A model generated the notes under the pieces. It made no database searches and was not told the origin of the DNA. It worked only from the letters and a program-made list of their open reading frames with translations. Shown piece by piece: positions 63,112 through 64,000 of a DNA stretch of 64,000 nucleotides. The stretch's first letter is position 1. Each line of letters begins with the position of its first letter. Source of the DNA: Sulfitobacter donghicola DSW-25 = KCTC 12864 = JCM 14565 (GTDB taxonomy: Bacteria; Pseudomonadota; Alphaproteobacteria; Rhodobacterales; Rhodobacteraceae); contig NZ_JASF01000005.1 in assembly GCF_000622405.1 (NCBI RefSeq), positions 2,728,001-2,792,000 on the forward strand, read 5' to 3'. A program made the position numbers and the translations under genes.

Positions 63112-64000
63112 TCAGGCAGCAGCACCGTTCGGGTCGAACATTGCCTCAATGGCATTCTGAGCAACAAGCGTCACATCTTCAGCCTGAAGCGTACCACCAG
63201 CACCTTCCACACGTGCTAGAACAGTGTCGCCCATCTGGATCACGGCGTCCCCACCGTCTTCGCTTACGGTGATGTCTGCATCTTCTGCAGTATCCTCGAC
63301 AATGACGGTGATCGCATCTTCAGCCGTATCAAAGTCGGTAATGGTTGCCATCATTACTGTGTTTTGTTCGGACATGATGTTGAAGGTATCTTCGCCCGTA
63401 CCGCCCGTGGCTTGGTCGCCCGAACCAATGATCAGCTGGTCGTTTCCGCTACCGCCATAAAGCTCGTTGCCTAGGCTGTCGTCACGCATGTCAATGCCAC
63501 CGTTGATGTCAGCAAGAGAACCGCCGTCGCGCAGTTCGGTCAACTCTTCGAGGTTGAGCGGAACACCCTCGATGATACCACCGAACAGCACGTCGTCACC
63601 TTGGTTGCCGGCAAGTACATCGCCGCCGCGACCACCAATAACCGTATCTTCGCCTTCGTTACCACGAACGGTATCCCAACCATAATCGCCTGAAACGAAA
63701 TCATTGCCCTCTTGGCCTTCAAGAAGATCCTGACCGGTGTTGCCCGTAATAACGTCATCACCATCGCCCGAGCAAAGCATGTCGTCGCCATCTTCGCCCT
63801 GCAGAACGTCATCGCCTTCGCGGCCAAAGATCGTGTCGTTGCCAGCGCGACCATTCATAACATCATCGCCAGCCTGGCCATCGATAAAGTCGTCGCCCAG
63901 CTCACCTTCAAAGCGGTCATCCGCTTCCGTTCCGACCAGTTCAACTGAATCTTCATCATCAGAACCCCCGTCAAAGGCGAACCCTAGAGCGGCGAGTGGT
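63112..64000 (-). CDS. RTX calcium-binding protein, C-terminal part (truncated by window edge)
   Basis: At least 295 residues; the N-terminus lies beyond position 64000. About a dozen GGxGxDxLxG-type calcium repeats are visible (DDFIDGQAGDDVMNGRAGND onward), then a gap and a second short array (LYGGSGNDQLIIGSGDQATG). The C-terminus, MFDPNGAAA, follows acidic beta stretches. Such proteins are exported by type I secretion and fold with external Ca2+. One repeat contains a Cys (MLCSGDG), which is rare in RTX arrays. Full size and N-terminal domain cannot be judged here. Confidence 0.9.
   Translation of the reverse strand, partial: PLAALGFAFDGGSDDEDSVELVGTEADDRFEGELGDDFIDGQAGDDVMNGRAGNDTIFGREGDDVLQGEDGDDMLCSGDGDDVITGNTGQDLLEGQEGNDFVSGDYGWDTVRGNEGEDTVIGGRGGDVLAGNQGDDVLFGGIIEGVPLNLEELTELRDGGSLADINGGIDMRDDSLGNELYGGSGNDQLIIGSGDQATGGTGEDTFNIMSEQNTVMMATITDFDTAEDAITVIVEDTAEDADITVSEDGGDAVIQMGDTVLARVEGAGGTLQAEDVTLVAQNAIEAMFDPNGAAA

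Noticed and set aside
1..64000. CRISPR array, insertion sequence, integrase or transposase
   Set aside because: No regularly spaced repeats, terminal inverted repeats or DDE/recombinase motifs were found anywhere in the window.

Overview
The window looks like a chromosomal segment of an alphaproteobacterium of the order Rhodobacterales, most likely the marine Roseobacter group. Supporting points are the order nuoL-nuoM-nuoN-birA-coaX-rnj, a class I biotin ligase without a DNA-binding domain, a PurF with propeptide and Fe-S cysteines, a long ArgC of the Rhodobacterales type, System I cytochrome c maturation genes flanking a GTA-type lysozyme/holin pair, and Hint-domain and RTX surface proteins. 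Base composition is moderately GC-rich and even. I see no rRNA, tRNA, insertion sequence, integrase or CRISPR array. Most of the window is ordinary core chromosome, densely packed with many ATGA start/stop overlaps.

Layout. 1-6520 (+): end of the complex I operon, then biotin ligase, type III pantothenate kinase and RNase J, closed by a strong bidirectional terminator. 6600-11941 (-): DEAD-box RNA helicase, release factor 3 with a glycosyltransferase 1 nt downstream, and a Hint-domain protein. 12079-17284 (+): an atypical SDR, an AlkC-like alkylation repair protein, a sodium:solute symporter, a lone ABC ATPase and two tandem Lin0512-family genes, meeting a WYL regulator on the other strand. 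18110-20587 (+): tatABC plus a DUF815 ATPase. 20627-24400 (-): nlpD-pcm-surE, an SDR and a small PilP/GspC-like protein. 24514-32220 (-): DUF1801 protein, purF, an orphan sensor kinase, cvpA, radA, a coiled-coil membrane protein, a PqiA-like protein and alr.

32424-35056 holds a secreted alpha/beta hydrolase and a membrane protein divergent from a MarR regulator, with a perfect palindrome between the last two. 35103-38448 (-) carries dnaB and pyrC-pyrE. 38482-45353 (-) carries an unassigned protein and a compact five-gene cluster of three GT2 glycosyltransferases, a sulfotransferase and an FkbM methyltransferase. One of these glycosyltransferases is fused to what looks like a sulfotransferase fold with a ruined PAPS loop. 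45599-47782 (+) is a MoxR ATPase/VWA pair. 47801-51187 (-) carries purL and a LysR regulator, separated by a structured 321-nt gap.

51371-62642 (+) runs through an indolepyruvate ferredoxin oxidoreductase-type enzyme, an acyltransferase, murI, argC, ccmE, the lysozyme/holin pair, ccmF, ccmH and an enoyl-CoA hydratase family gene. The window ends in a small unknown gene and the C-terminal part of an RTX protein running off the right edge.

The parts most worth a second look are the glycosyltransferase/sulfotransferase/FkbM cluster with its fused degenerate domain, the Hint protein with Ser where the nucleophilic Cys is expected, the lysis pair inside the ccm block, and the structured region upstream of purL. 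Domain names are my recognition of sequence motifs. No database search was run.
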